Assembly: GCA_027604705.1 (NCBI GenBank)
Contig: JADHYV010000044.1
Location: 1 to 64,000, forward strand
Direction: 5' to 3'
Source of the DNA: Allomyces arbusculus
Lineage: Eukaryota; Blastocladiomycota; Blastocladiomycetes; Blastocladiales; Blastocladiaceae
Length of the DNA stretch: 64,000 bases
Part shown: positions 40,726-53,474 of the stretch, piece after piece
Position numbering within the stretch: the stretch's first letter is position 1
Layout: each line of letters begins with the position of its first letter
Notes under the pieces: generated by a model
What the model saw: the letters and a program-made list of their open reading frames with translations, nothing else
Told to the model about the DNA's origin: nothing
Databases searched by the model: none
Position numbers and translations under genes: made by a program

Positions 40726-43700
40726 CTAAAACAGTCCGAACAAGTCCGCCTGGACCCCGCCTGTCGCGGCACCCTGCTGCCCCGTTGCCAACCCCGCCGA
40801 TCCTGCCGTTCCCATCCCCATCATCACCGGTCCCGCCGTCGTCTCGTGCGCGGCTGGCAGTGCCGGCAACTTGACCCGCACCGCATACAAACTCGCCTGC
40901 AGCGTGGCAGTCCGCACGGGCACCACCGCCCCGGACTCGACCACAGTCACACTCATCCCTCCGAGTGCCGCGTTCATCGCGAACCGCACCTGCACCTCGA
41001 CGTACTGCGCGCCCGGTGCGGTCCACACGACGTCGCGCTTCGCGCCGAGCGGGACCACGGACCACACGAGCGAGTTCGCCGTGACCGCGGCGGCATCCGG
41101 GTTCGCAACGACGTTCGTGATCGCGGCGCCGCATGTGAGCGTCACGTCCTGGACCGTGACCGCCGCATTGCTCGCGGCACGTAGCACAACATTCGCGCGC
41201 ACCGTGTCGGTCCTGACCCACGCCGCTTCAAGCACGACGTGTAACGGGCACCAGTCCGGACTTGGCGTCGTCGCTGACGCCGACGCGGTGCCGACGTACC
41301 GGCACAAGACGCCACCCCCAGCGGGAATGGTGGCGGTGAGCTCGGTCGCGGACGATTCCGGGTGCGGGCCAAAGTCGCGCACGGTCCAACCGAGCGGGTT
41401 GGTGAGCCGGAGGTGGAGTGGGGAGGTGGTAGGGGAGAGGGTGATCTGGCCCATGATCATGGCCTTGACGAGTTTTCCGTTCACGATGAGCGTCTTAATC
41501 AGTTCTTGAATCACGAAATCGCCGACGGGTGCCGATGGGGTCGGACGTGAGGCGGGGAACGCGACAAGCGACGCCAGCGGGTCGGTGAGCGTCGGGTGTG
41601 GCGAGGTCGAGGTGGTGTTCGCGGTGGGTGCGAGAGGCAGCGGGGTGGTGGGTGGCGGTGACGAGGCGGATGGCTGTGCCGATGCCGTCGTTAGCGGCGG
41701 GGGCGTGATCGCCGGCGCGAGATGCGCAGTCGGCACCAAAATCGGCATCATCGTCGCAGGTCCCACAGTCGCGACCGCGGCTGGCGCATCGGTGGAGAAG
41801 GACGCGAGCAAATCCCCCATCGCGCCCGTCGTGGCCAACGAGGCCAGAGGCGCGTGCACTGCCGACGTTGCGGACCGCATCGCCGCCATCGCCGCCGGCA
41901 ACCCCGCGTCGCTCAACGACCCGAGCAGGTTCACCTCCCGTGCATCGACTTTCGGGTACAGAACCGGCGGAGCCGGTGCGCTTGCATCTTCCAAGATCGC
42001 CGCTGGTGGCGACGTGACCGCACCCGTATCGCGCGGCGGTGCTGAAACAGGCACAGCCGACACCCCAACCGCGGCTGACCCGCGACCCAACCGACCACGG
42101 CGCGGCGCGCCCGCTGCATCCGTCGGTGCGGCGCCGGTCATGAACGAGGGCAAAATCGCGTCGTCACCTGGGGCGGGAGCGGCGCGGCCCACCGTGCCGG
42201 CGAGCGACGGCGGCAGCGGCGCGGCCGTATCCTGCCCGGCAAACGCCATCGGGTCGGCAGAAACCAGATCGGGTGACCGGCGCGCCGGCAAGTCGGGCGA
42301 TGGCGATCCCTCGGCCGTCGGTCGGTGCGCGGGCAGGGCCGGCGGTGGGAGTGCCGTGGCCGCCGCTGGTTCAGTCGGCGGCGAGTCACCTGCTGGCGGC
42401 GGCGGACGGGTTTGGATCTCAATCTTGAGCCGACCTGGTCCACGCGCGGAGGCCAAGTCGTCGTCTGAGTCTGAATCAAAGCCGGGAGTCGCGACGGGCG
42501 CGCGTGCTGCGTCGGCCGGACGCACGGCGAACCCGTCGGCGTCGACTTGGAGAACAGGAGACGCTGTGGATGGCGCGTGGGCCGAATCGGGTGTCTAGAT
42601 TCACACAAAATCAGTATTTTTCGGTGGTACTGCCTGATCGAGTCGCAATCGTTACAAACGTACATCAACGTCCCCATCAACCTTCCGAGGCAACGAAGCC
42701 GCACCCGCACCAGCCGTGCCGCGGCGGCTCATCGACCAGCCTCTTTTGACCCCACCTTGCGGGACACGCAGTTTCGGCGCGTCGGGCGAGACGAGCGCGC
42801 ACAAGTCCGCGACAACGACTTGCTCGACGGTCCTCCCCGTCACTTCATGCACCCCCGTGCACAACGTGGTCATGGTCTCGGCACTGTGCCGGTGCGCGTT
42901 CGCGACGGAGTTCATGGCCGCGGTCGTGGCCGCAACGAGCGCGGATGCCGTGTTGCACGCGGCCTACATCGATCACACTTGGTCAGTCCCCACGCTTCCC
43001 TTCATCCGACGAACGCACTCAAATAACGGACAGGAAACGACGCGCGACACTCGGCCTCCCACGCCCCCTTCGCCGCGGCCAGCTTCTCGTTCGCCTTGCC
43101 GACCTTCTTCGCATTCGGTTTCTTTTTAGCCAACGCCTCGACTTTTGTCTCGGCCAGTTCCATGTTCTGTGCGACTTTGCCGACGCGTTTCTGCGCGGCC
43201 TTCAAGTCGCGCCAGGCGTCGACGTGCGCGGCCATCTTGACGCGCTCGGCCTGTGCGGCAAGGGCCGCAGTGACAGCTGTCGCGTGCGCGGCGTTGTGGT
43301 GCAGGAGCGCGCGGAGGGCGGCGATGGGTGGGTTGAGGACGCTGCAGGAGTGGGAAAGCGTGAGTGGGATGCAAGATCCGCGAGGAGGCGAAGGGAAGAA
43401 ACGCACCTGTCGTCGTCATCGGCCGCGTGCTTCTGCAACGTGCGCGTCACGGCTTTCCCAAACGCGTCGTGCACTTGTGCGCTAGATGGCCCATCCAAAC
43501 GCCAGTCAATCAGTCTCAGCACTTTCCGTCCGACTGATCAAGCACGTAGCGAGTCCGTACAGGTCCTTGAACAAATCGACCAGCGCATCAGCCGTATCGC
43601 GGTGCCGCAAGATGCGGTCAACGACGGGGTCCACGTACTGCGCGGGTTTCACAACCGTCTATCGTCCGCACGGCACGCGTTAGACTTCGATCTTTTGACT

Positions 43701-43852
43701 GCCTGCGATTGGGACGGCGAAATCACCAAAAACGCGGTCACGAGTGAAGGTGCCGCGGGCGTCGGTGCCGGATCGGCGGCAGCAGCGGAATCATCTGCGG
43801 GCTCGACCAGCGTCGGTGGTGGGAGCGGAGTAGGGTCGGTCGACGCGGCCAT
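40726..43852 (-). CDS. SYP1/FCHO: FCHo/Syp1-type muniscin (F-BAR plus mu-homology domain)
   Basis: Six exons: 43852-43727, 43637-43561, 43481-43407, 43341-43032, 42963-42664 and 42594-40726; 918 residues, all phases closing. The F-BAR domain covers about residues 35-280 (ADALVDLFKDLAQVHDAFGK; ERVKMAAHVDAWRDLKAAQK; NMELAETKVEALAKKKPNAK; NSVANAHRHSAETMTTL). A Pro/Ala/Ser-rich linker follows to ~655. The C-terminal mu-homology domain starts at DFVIQELIKTLIVNGKLVKA and includes MIMGQITLS, PLHLRLTNP, CRYVG and the final beta-sandwich strands. Muniscins bind membrane and AP-2/cargo at nascent clathrin-coated pits. Domain order and length fit; the identification rests on remembered family patterns. 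Confidence 0.85.
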
Positions 43853-44299
43853 GATTGGGGCTCAAGTTCTGGTCGGTGTTGATGGACTGCAGCCCGCGAG
43901 CACCAGCGCGGCGCAGAAAGGTCCCGGGCACGGATCAGAGGCCTCAGTGCGGTCGCGTGCAATTGCGGCAAGTCAGTCGCGGAATGATCGGTGGAGAAAA
44001 CGGGAAAGAAACAATCATTCAGTGTCGGAAAGCAAGCCGGGGTGGAGCGATGACAAGGCAAGCAAAACTCGACTTGATGCATCAATCTCATGTGAGCGTC
44101 ACACCAGAGTTACGTGACATTGAAGCACTGATCTGTAGACAATAAGTGCTAGGGTTACGTAAGCGTCTTGGCGCAAGGACGATGTTTATTGACTGACCTG
44201 CTACAAACCGTGCACGACTAACGACCGTCGCTGGGAGAGCAATACGCAGAAACAAGAATAGGAGAACCAGGGCGCAGCGTGGGGGTCAGCTCCGATACA
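43853..44299. other. intergenic, FCHo promoter to tRNA-Met
   Basis: The only structure seen is a 15-base copy of the tRNA-Met 5' end at 44161-44175. Confidence 0.5.
44161..44175 (+). repeat. 15-base copy of the tRNA-Met 5' end
   Basis: AAGCGTCTTGGCGCA recurs at 44299-44313 as the start of the tRNA gene. The rest of a tRNA does not follow here. Confidence 0.6.
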
Positions 44300-44371
44300 A
44301 GCGTCTTGGCGCAGAGGAAGCGCGCAGGGCTCATAACCCTGAGGTCGCAGGATCGAAACCTGCAGACGCTA
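44300..44371 (+). tRNA. initiator tRNA-Met (CAU)
   Basis: Acceptor AGCGTCT/AGACGCT, D arm GCGC/GCGC, anticodon stem CAGGG/CCCTG with loop CTCATAA, T stem GCAGG/CCTGC. The A1-U72 pair, three G-C pairs at the base of the anticodon stem and a T loop ATCGAAA (A54 and A60) are eukaryotic initiator hallmarks. Confidence 0.95.
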
Positions 44372-45128
44372 GACAATCAGTACGGGTGAATCTGCTGGCT
44401 CTGCAGTCATTTTGCACATTGTTGCCAATTTTTTGTGCATCGCTATCCGCCGCTCGGTCGTTTCTCTGTGACCAGCGCAGCCAAACTGCTCTTCAGTATC
44501 TGCGAATGTGTATGAGACGGTGAAACTGTTTTTCGTGACGCTGTTTTACTTGTACATCATTCTGATGACCAGCTGGTAGGTATGACAAAAGCAGGACGCA
44601 AAGGACCCCTTCCGGCCATTACGCCCCAGTGGTGGTATATTTACAGTTGACGAACGCCGCGCCCTTTGCCAGCCCGCGCTTTCCGCACGAGCCCGCGAGC
44701 GCGACGGGAGAGTGGGAGAGGATGAGGGGGAGGCGGGAGGCATGACGACCAAAACGGCGCGAAAAATGAACTGTGAACGGAGGAAGAGGGACGGGGGGAT
44801 TAGGGAAATCGGGATGGTGTGGTGCACAAAGAAGAAAATGGACAGCACAAAGAACAAAACGAGGGTGGTGACCGCCGAAGCCAAAACTGCGTCGAGGACG
44901 GAGGCGCGAGGAAGGTGGAGAGAATGGGCAGACAGCCGACGAGGACGCGCCGGTACCGCTTGACAGAGAAGAGAGGGGGAGTGTGGAATAAATACACCCG
45001 ATGGCGATGGATGGATGGATGGAGAGCGCAAGCGAGCGATGCGCATCGTTCCCGTTTTTTCCGGAGAACGCAGCAGCAAAACCGAAACCAAAAAGTTTCA
45101 AAAACACGACAAGAGCCCCAAAATTGGA
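44372..45128. other. intergenic, ~0.76 kb
   Basis: Purine-rich on the plus strand. Minus frames give a hydrophobic stretch (VLASAVTTLVLFFVLSIFFF) but no start, splice or family support. Confidence 0.5.
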
Positions 45129-47581
45129 TCACTCGGTCCCGGGCGACACCCCCCACCCCGCCGGCGGCGGCGGGCTCGGCAACACACTTGTCGTGCCAAT
45201 CACCGGATGGTACAGCGTCGCCGACACCGTCGACAACGTCTTCCCGCGGTCACTTCTCGCCGGCGCGGGTGCCGGGTCCGAGAACATCCCGCCGCCCAGG
45301 ACATACAGCGCCTCGACTTCGGCCCCGGGCGGTCCGGACGCGGCAATTGCAGCCGGACTCGGCGGCGTCGACCGCTGCGACTGCCTCGGCATTGCCGGTT
45401 CCGTCGCGGCGCGCCGCGGCGGCGGCGCGCGAACGCGCGCGAGCGGGCGGTTCGGATCGGTATCGGCCCCGATATCGCCGGCGGTGAACGACGCGGCGGT
45501 GGTCGGTGCGAGGGTTGAGGGCTCGGTGCCGACACCAGAAAAGCTGAACCGGTACGTGTCGACGTAATCCTTGAGCCACGAGGAGAGCGTGGCGGTTGAC
45601 TTGACGCGGGCGTCGTTGGCGGCGGACGCCGCGGCGGATGCGGACGCGGCCGCGGAGGCTGCACCCGACGACGACGAGGATGCGGGGACGGGGGACAGGA
45701 GCGTCGCCGTGTCCCTTGCCGACGGCGGCGCGGTCGCGCGCGGCGGCCACGCGCCTGCACCGGTGGTCGATGACGAGGTTCGGGCACGACGCACGGGTGG
45801 AGACATATTGGGCGGTCCGCCCGTCGCGGTGCCGCCGGTCGACCGCGAACCCTGGCGGACGAGCGGCGCCTCGGACCGCAGGGACGACCGGATACTCGCA
45901 CGTACGGTGGCGGGCTTGCTTGCAGACACGGCCGCGGCAAGACCCGCGGCGGTCAGCTCGCCAGGCAACGTGCGCAGTGCCGACGCAACTGACTCGACGG
46001 CGCTAGCCTCGTCATCAAACACGGCCGGTGCCGGTGGTGCTGCCGGCGCAGATGCCGTCGGTGCCGCGGGCGCGAGCACGGCTGGCGGCAACCACGACGT
46101 CCCCGTGGCCGTACTCGGTCTCGGGGGCCTTGGAATCGGCCGATTCGGGCTCGGCGACCTTGACCGTCCCGGTGCCTGCGTTCGCGGTGGGATCACCGTC
46201 CATGCGGTCGCTGCCGACGGCCGTGGGCCATCGAGCGCTGCGCGCAGTTGCATGACCGCGGGCGAGGCCGACCCGGACGGGGTCGGTGCGCCGACGTCGG
46301 CCGAGCCCGGGACCGACGCGGAAATGACCGCTGCATGGCTCACTTCATCAACCGTCTCGTCGGCGGCACCCGGAAGCTGCGATGCCCCGCGCGGCGGAAT
46401 CGGGATCGCCGGTGGTGCTGGTGGGGGTGGCATGAACCGGTCGATCGGCGGCTCGGACCGCGACCGAAGTCGGCCGACGGGGCTCGCGTCGCGCGTGCCC
46501 AGTGCGGGACTGTCGTAAGGTGATGCCGTCGTCGACGAGGAGATGACGACGGGCGCTCCGGCGACGGTCATGGGCCGCGGGACCGGCGGGGATCGCGTCG
46601 AGTAAGCAGCCGCGTGCGGTAACGTGGGGGGGTTCGAGTCGGCGAGTGAGAGCGTGTCGAGCTTGACGGGTTGCTGGAAGAGGTCGCGCGTGTGATCCTA
46701 TATGGCGGATTCCGCGCCGGTTAGACATCAGGCTCGCGATCACCACCCCCTGAAAAGCAAGAGCTTACCCAAACGCGCCGCAACTTTTTGCGCATCCCGC
46801 CCCACTTGGACGGTGCGTGCGAGGACCTCCCCGAGGCTGCGTGCACATTACCCAACAGCGCCGCGACCTGATCCGCGTGCGTTACGCCCTGCACTCCGGG
46901 CACCTCGTCCGGCGGCGAGTCCTCGCCCCCGCGCGACATCAACCGCGACCGTAGCGGCGGCGGCGCCGTATACGGGAACGCCTGGTAGGGCGACTGTGCC
47001 TCGAGGTAGGCGACAATCGCCTCCCAGTGCAAGATCGTCGACCGCAACTCGGCATTCTCCTCGCGCAAGGCATCGCGCTCGCGCAAGACTTTCCGCAACG
47101 CCTTGTCGGTTTTGGCGCGCAGCGCCTTTTCGTCGTTCAGCTGCGCCTTGAGCTCACCCACTTTACTCCTCAACTTGGCGGTGACGGTAGCCCCCGCCGC
47201 GGGCCCTTCGTCGTGGAGCTCGTCCGTCGTGTCGGCGCGCGATCGCGCGCGGCGCACGCTCGGTGCGCGGGATGTCGGTGCCGGTGGAGCGGATGCAGCC
47301 GACTGCGCCAGGGACGGCGACCGCGCCGCGTCCGGCAATGACGCGGGCGGGCTCGCGGCAAGCGCCGAGAGTGGGCGCGACGGGGCGGCGCGCAGGGACG
47401 TGGATCGAAGAATGCGCGGCGGGCTGTGCGCGGCGGCAGCAGAGGCACTGGGCGAGTGCCGGCTATGGTGGTCGGCGTGGTGGTGATCGCGGTCGGTCGA
47501 CCCGTGGTGCGAGTGCCGGTCGCCGTGCGGCCGGTGGAAGACGCTCCATAATAGGCCCTTGGAGCGCGCGCCGCCGGCCAT
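45129..47581 (-). CDS. unknown coiled-coil, Ser/Ala/Pro-rich protein, 793 residues
   Basis: Two exons, 47581-46769 and 46697-45129, joined in phase 0 across a 71-bp intron (gtaagc...atatag). The ATG at 47581 opens MAGGARSKGLLWSVFHRPHG. The N-terminus is His-rich, then Ser/Ala-rich. Residues ~135-195 form a coiled coil (KLRSKVGELKAQLNDEKALR; LREENAELRSTILHWEAIVA). A conserved-looking SKWGGMRKKLRRVW lies just before the splice. The second exon is mostly low complexity, with a folded-looking TATLSSWLKDYVDTYRFSFS and a C-terminal patch GAEVEALYVLGGGMFSDP. I do not recognise the family. Confidence 0.72.
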
Positions 47582-49254
47582 GGTCGTGGTGGTGCGTGGG
47601 TTGGCGGGCGGGCGCGGGAAGGGACCGTGGTGGCGGTCGGCGGGGTGGCCTGATCAGCAGGCAAACTGCGTGAGGGTTGGTCGACCGGGAACGGGTGCAA
47701 AGGCCACTCCCAGCGCACCAAGTCGAGCGAGGGGGAGGGGGAGAGAGGGAGCACTTCAGCAACGGTCCGCCAAGAAGACGGTCAGTCCCCACCACGCCGG
47801 GCGGCAGCAGCGCGCAAAAAGCGTGCGGACCGGTCGGTCGGTCGATGCTCGGTGGTGGTCGGGTCGTCCGACCGGGTGGCGTGCGCGCTTGGGCTAGTCG
47901 GGCAGCCGGCAGGACGAGCGTCGTCGCGCGGGAGGCGGGGGCCGGTGGCGTTCTCGCCGATGCGCGCGCGGCGCGGCGTGCGCAGCGTCGTTGGGCCCGG
48001 CGCCGCGTCGGTCGGTCGGGACTTTGGCGATTCACGAGTCGCAGCACGTCGCCGTGCGTGCCGTGGGCGTGCGAGCCGGTGCCAAGCGGAGTGCTGGTGC
48101 TTGAGGTCGCTGGCCCGTTGCGGGAGGGGTGGCGGTGGCGGTCGGGGTCTGGAGAATGAGAACAGAGAAAGGGTCAGATGCTCTGCTTTTCCTGCTCGCA
48201 CGCCAGCATCTGCTGGAATGATCAACAGCGCTAACATATTATGACAAGGCGCGGGACGTACTTGACAAAAGCGACCGTCACCAAGACGCTCCCAATGGCG
48301 GAATGGATGGAGCGCGATCAGCACTTGCAATGAGCTGCTGTTGACAGCGAGGGCGGTCGGGCTACGTCAGTGACTTGTCGTTGCTTGCGGTCGCGGCGCG
48401 CATGCTCCACTGTCCACGCCAAACAACGAGTCCGTGAAGCGAGAGCGGCGCGGCCAGGTGAGCATCGAGGTCGCGTGTCACGTACGCGGCCAATCCAGAT
48501 CACAGCGCGTGCTGGTACCCGGTACAGAGGGAGAGAAATGAACTCGTCGAGCACAGCGCGGGAAGCTGCCGGGACGGAGCTGGCCACCCGGACACGACCT
48601 GAGCGAACAGCAACAGCAATGCGTGCTCCACTAGGTGGCGGCAGCAAGCAAGACTCCAACGTCGGCACCGCAGCGCGCGTCGGGTGGCCCAAAGGGACGG
48701 TCAAGCGGCGACGCGGGCGACGACACACTGCAGGGAAGCAAATGGGGGCCCGCCTCGCACGCTGGTCTGCAAAGGCAAACTCGGAAGGCAAGAAGGTGCG
48801 GTTGGTTGTGCCGTTTCGTCGGTGAGGGGCGTGGGTCGAATCGGGATGCCTCCACCGCTGATCGTGAACGATGCGAACGCGTTGCCACGCCGATCACCAA
48901 TGCGTTGGGAGCCAGCGCTGCCGCCGCGGATCAGCACCAAAGCGTCGTGGTACGTGGGGGCCGGTGCGCGCGGCAGGATGGGAGCTCGTCAGTGCGGGGT
49001 CGTGCGGTGCGTGGATGGTGCGTGGATGGTAGCTCGGTTGTTTCCTCGCGTGGACGTCGCGACGTTCGACACGTCGGCTCGGCAGCCCACGACCAGCTGG
49101 ATTGCAGTGCGGAGGGGCAGCGTGCCGCTCTCGTGCCAGGATGGGATGCCGCAAGAGGATCAGCAACAGGAGCTGGGAGCAGATTGCGGTGGAAACGCAG
49201 TTACTGATGGCAGACTAAAATAATCGTTCAAACCCATTTACTGGTACCACAAGA
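47582..49254. other. gene-poor GC-rich spacer, ~1.7 kb
   Basis: Rich in GGTCGGTCGG- and GTGGCGG-type simple sequence. Several overlapping frames stay open on both strands because of composition; none has splice sites, domains or a good start. It probably includes the 5' flank of the minus-strand gene. Confidence 0.5.
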
Positions 49255-49326
49255 GGGGGTTTAGCTCAGTGGTAGAGCGTCCGCTTTGCATGCGGAAAGC
49301 CGCGGGTTCAAACCCCGCAACCTCCA
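49255..49326 (+). tRNA. tRNA-Ala (anticodon UGC)
   Basis: Acceptor GGGGGTT/AACCTCC, D arm GCTC-AGTGGTA-GAGC, anticodon stem TCCGC/GCGGA with loop TTTGCAT, T arm CGGG-TTCAAAC-CCCG, discriminator A. No intron. Confidence 0.95.
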
Positions 49327-49682
49327 TGAAATTCGCATTGATGTTTGTACTCAAAGAGTTGATGAGTAAATCGTCGAACTTTTGTGCTTTGTGGTTGTAC
49401 CCTTCTTGCGCATGGCATCCGTTTTCGTCCCCGTTCGTTCGTCTCGTTGTCTTTGCATCCTGTTGCAGTCACGTCGCACAGTTGCAAGCAGGGGTCGGCA
49501 CAGGGGTCGGCGATAGCAGTGCTGGGGACAGTTGGTTTATCACTAGCCTCCCTGTCGACGATGATGATGCACGCACGGCAGGCCGAGCACGGTTGGCATC
49601 CACAGGCAAAACCCGATTTGCATTGGTTTGCATTCCCCCCTCTGTTCACGCATTGATACAAGCATCCACCACGGTCACGACT
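49327..49682. other. intergenic, tRNA to chitinase stop
   Basis: AT-richer spacer without recognisable features. Confidence 0.5.
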
Positions 49683-51013
49683 TCACAGCAGCACGCGGCG
49701 CGCCGGGTCCAACAGATCGCCACGGCGATCCTGCGAGATATCCCACCCAAACACCCCACCGAGCCCCAATTCCTTGATCGCCTGGCACTTGAGCGTGACC
49801 GACTCCTGGTCCTCGTACGAGATCCAGATCTGCGTTTGCGGGTTGTACAAGATCGGCGTGCCCGCGGCCGGATCCATGATCCGCTGGTACCCCTGTGCCT
49901 GCGTGTACTTGGCGCACAGGTCGTTCCAGTCGACAATCCCCTTGGCCCAGGACCCGTCGGCCATGCCCGCACCCACGGGGGCACCGACGTTCGGCGACCC
50001 GACGCCCGCAAACGCGCGGCCCGACATCGGGATCCCCGGAATAATCTTGTGCCGCGGGACACCGCGCATCGTGTAGGCGCGGACCGCGTTCAAGATGCAC
50101 GACATGGGCGCGGCGTGGCCCGTCGCCGTCGACCACGACCCGACGCACTCGTACGTCATGATGTTCACGAAATCGCAGGTGCGTGCGAGGCCGGGCATGT
50201 CGAGGAAACGGTGCAGCGACTCGGCGTACGCGGTCGCGACCGTCAGGAGGTACTTGTCGCGGCCCTGCTGCTGTGCGAGCTGGTCGAGACCCTGGCGGAG
50301 GGCTTCCAGGAGTAGCGTGAAGTTTTGCGGGTCGGCCGGGTCGCGCGCGTTGGTTGGGAGACCGCCGCTGCCGGGGAACTCCCACTATTGGGACGGAGAA
50401 CGGGTTGGGTCAGTTCGCACTGCCGATGGGGCTAGCGAGCAACAAAAAAGTGAGCAGGACGTACGTCAAGGTCGATGCCGTCAAAGTTGTACTTGGTCAT
50501 CCACTCGCACACCGACTGCGTGAACGTCTGTCGCGACTGCGGCGTGCGCGCCACCAGCGAGAATTCTAGAGCCGGCACATATCACGTTCGTCAGTTTCTC
50601 GTTGATGGCCGTTCGCAAAACAGAGCGTACCCTTGGAGAAGGTCCACCCGCCAATACTCAAAATCGTCTTGAGGTGCGGGTTGCGCTGGCGCAGCGGCGA
50701 GTCGCGGCGGTTGAAGACTTCAAACGCGCCGCGGAACGTGGCGCCGTTCAGCTCGTAGGGCTTGTCCATGTCGGCCCACTGGTCGCCAGGCGCAAGCACG
50801 CCGTTGACAATGTTGGCAAACGCCTAGTCCGCAGGGAAAGTTGAGGTCAATCGGATGCAGAGGCATGATTTGCGCTGGGACGCGCTGGGACGAGTGGAAG
50901 CGGCGTACATAGTAGAGGTGCGTGAGCTTCTCCACGGGGATCTCGTTGGGTGGGTAGGCGCGGTCGTAGGTCGACCAGCTCGGGTAGTAGGCAGCAACGT
51001 GCGCGCCGGTCAT
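49683..51013 (-). CDS. GH18 chitinase
   Basis: Four exons: 51013-50909, 50823-50631, 50565-50465 and 50384-49683; 366 residues. The start MTGAHVAAYYPSWSTYDRAY runs straight into the first beta strand of the barrel. Family landmarks are KLTHLYYAFANI, LKTILSIGGWTFSKG, the catalytic DGIDLDWEFPGSGG (DxxDxDxE, split by the third intron exactly before the WE), FVNIMTYE, IIPGIPMSGRAF and GGVFGWDISQD. GH18 enzymes cleave chitin beta-1,4 bonds with the final Glu as acid. No signal peptide is visible, and there is no chitin-binding module. An intracellular or zoospore-stage role, or a missed upstream exon, is possible. Confidence 0.93.
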
Positions 51014-53474
51014 CTTGGTCTTGTTGTGGGGGAGCTGTTGGGCGGAGAGAGGCAGGAGGAAACGATCAGCGTGGGCGGGTCGTGGGTGCTTTTGAACGGA
51101 TAACAGCGCGACGCATGGAAACGGAGCACGAGCGCGTGTCGGCCCGGCGAAGAAGCATGCTCCGCGACGTGGAAGCCCGAGCCAGGCACAGCGTCTTTCC
51201 GTGCTGGGCAGGCGAAGGCGAGTCGGAGCGCGCTGGGCGGCTGTCACCATGTCGAACCCGACCACTCGGCGAGTCTACCGCCAAGCGCACGCGGCCGCGC
51301 GCTTGCCAGGTCGACCACGCTCGTGTCCATCTATTCCGCGTGGTGGTGTCGGTGCATGTCGATGATCACGGACCAAACAGGTGCGGTCGGGTCCTTGGTC
51401 GAGACTCGAGCCTGACGAGCGTAGAGAGCGAGGATGTACGGCGAGAGAGAGCGCGTGCGGCCAGCTGGTCAAGAGCAACGAGCTGGTTGGAGCTGGGCGC
51501 GTTGTGCAGAAGAACGCGCGCGTGGTTGTGGAAGGCAGGCAGGTCGAAAATGAAGGCGCGGAGAGGCGCCTGGGCGCGTGGTGGTTGGCCTTGCTGGCTG
51601 GAGTAACAAGAGGGGCACCACACGTGAGCGCGACCAGCCAAGCAGCGCATGCGCTTCCACATCACTGTGATCGCCAGCACTCCCTGCGCTCGCCGTGCCC
51701 CTGGCACTGAACGTGACCGAGCGGGCTCGCGGGTTTGGGTGTTGTTTCTCTTGTGGCTGACGTTTGGTCGTTACAACAAAAAATGCATTGTGATTTTGGA
51801 TAGCTGTTGCGAACCTCATTGTTGGCCATGAATTAGCATTTTTGGCAGCTTCAGGTCACATCGCGTAGTTCCGTTTGTTACTGATATCTCATATGAATGG
51901 CACCTACGCAGCATGCATGCGGACTGCAAGGGATCTGATCGAGGTAAATGTGAACAACGTTATGGCCCATCTCTTCAAAACGTCTCACAAAGATTCTTTT
52001 CCATAAACGTCAGCACAGGACCTGAGGTATCTCTTGGGTTGCAGCAGGGCCGACCCAAAGTTTTTGCGACACAACTTGATGGATCCACTTTGCCGCCATT
52101 GCGGCTGGCATACCAAGGCACTACACACAGCATGCACTGTCCACGTTGATGCTGACTGCTGGCATCTTCACCCTGGTTGAGAGCAAGATACTGGCATCGC
52201 CAGAGCAATTGCAAAAAGTTGCGTAACATGTGCGCTCTTTGCTGGGGCTCACAGTTGGCGAATTTGCACAGGCCGTGGCAATTGAGCGTAATGGCAGTTT
52301 GCGCTCTACTCGGTTGTGCCACCAGTCACTGCGCTGATCTTGGTCCGCGCGACTCGCTGAGCGACGCATGCACAATGGCGGCGCGACCAGGTCAGCGTTA
52401 GTGCGTGTTGGCGTGGATTGATTGCACCCAGAGCGATCTGCGTTGTGGTCACTCTCCTTGTGTGAATTTTGTGGGTGCTTCCATGAAATTCCATGCTTCT
52501 TCCTGTAAACTTGATTCGAGGCAGGGGATGTCTAAACCTCGGGAAAAAACTCATCTCGGGACTTCGCTAAAGGTTTCTATTGATGACAAAATGGAAGATT
52601 TGACAGTGGATCGTCGTGTCACAGATTGCCTTGCAAACATGGGTCACATATACGATTGCATCCCTCTCACTTTACTGCTCACACTGTGCTCCCAGTCACA
52701 AGCACTCAAGTCTCCGGGCGCTGTCTCGACCACTGGTTGTTGCTTTCTTCGCTTCTCCAACGTTGGTGTTGGAAACAGAATCGTGATAAACATAACATGA
52801 TTCACAGAGTCTCATCCACACGCGCGGCTCAAACGTCTGGTTGTCGTCGAACCCAACATCAAAACTTGTCTGCCCGATGGTCGACGCGCCCGTGCATACT
52901 TTGCAAGCCCACGACGGAACGGCCGCACACGAAAACATTATCATTTAGCTCGACACACACTCTCGCAGCACAATCAATTTGCGCGGGTACGCGGACTGCT
53001 CTCTCACTCGCTTGAGCTGCATGCACATGGGCCGACCAAGTTCGACTCGCCACAGCGCGTCCAGATGCAGGTGCCGCGTTGACGGAGGTTGTTCCGGCAA
53101 TCCAATCCTTCTTGCCATCACACGAGGGACTTGGTGCTGGTGCTGGTGCTCTGTTGCATGTCATTCTGTATTTCGGTGCGGTTGACCAGAAGACAACACG
53201 ACATGCGCGCAGCGGCTCACAGCATGCGGAACCCAAGCAAATGCACAAGCAACGGACAAATATGGAGTGAGTGAATTCAAAGTGACGCCAAAAGTCGTAA
53301 CAAAAGCGACGGCGGACAGAACACTGAGCAAGGGAGCAACTGAGACAATTCCAGAGAAATGTATTGCTTGTTCCAAAAATGAATCGCCAACGAATTGATC
53401 CCCAAAAAGCGACTCGAAACAAAACCGAAATCTACCATCCAAAAACGGCGATAATGCGCATCCGACGCAACACT
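51014..53474. other. gene-poor region, ~2.5 kb
   Basis: Between the chitinase start and the OPT stop. Many short overlapping frames with neither domain nor splice support. No RNA gene recognised. Confidence 0.55.

Noticed and set aside
44546-45107. Hydrophobic minus-strand frame downstream of the 45.1-47.6 kb gene
   Set aside because: The transmembrane-like stretch comes from a pyrimidine-rich tract. There is no plausible start or family, and it lies in the 3' flank.
47582-49254. Several overlapping 110-190-codon frames on both strands
   Set aside because: Simple-sequence, GC-driven openness; none shows splice sites, domains or Met context better than chance.
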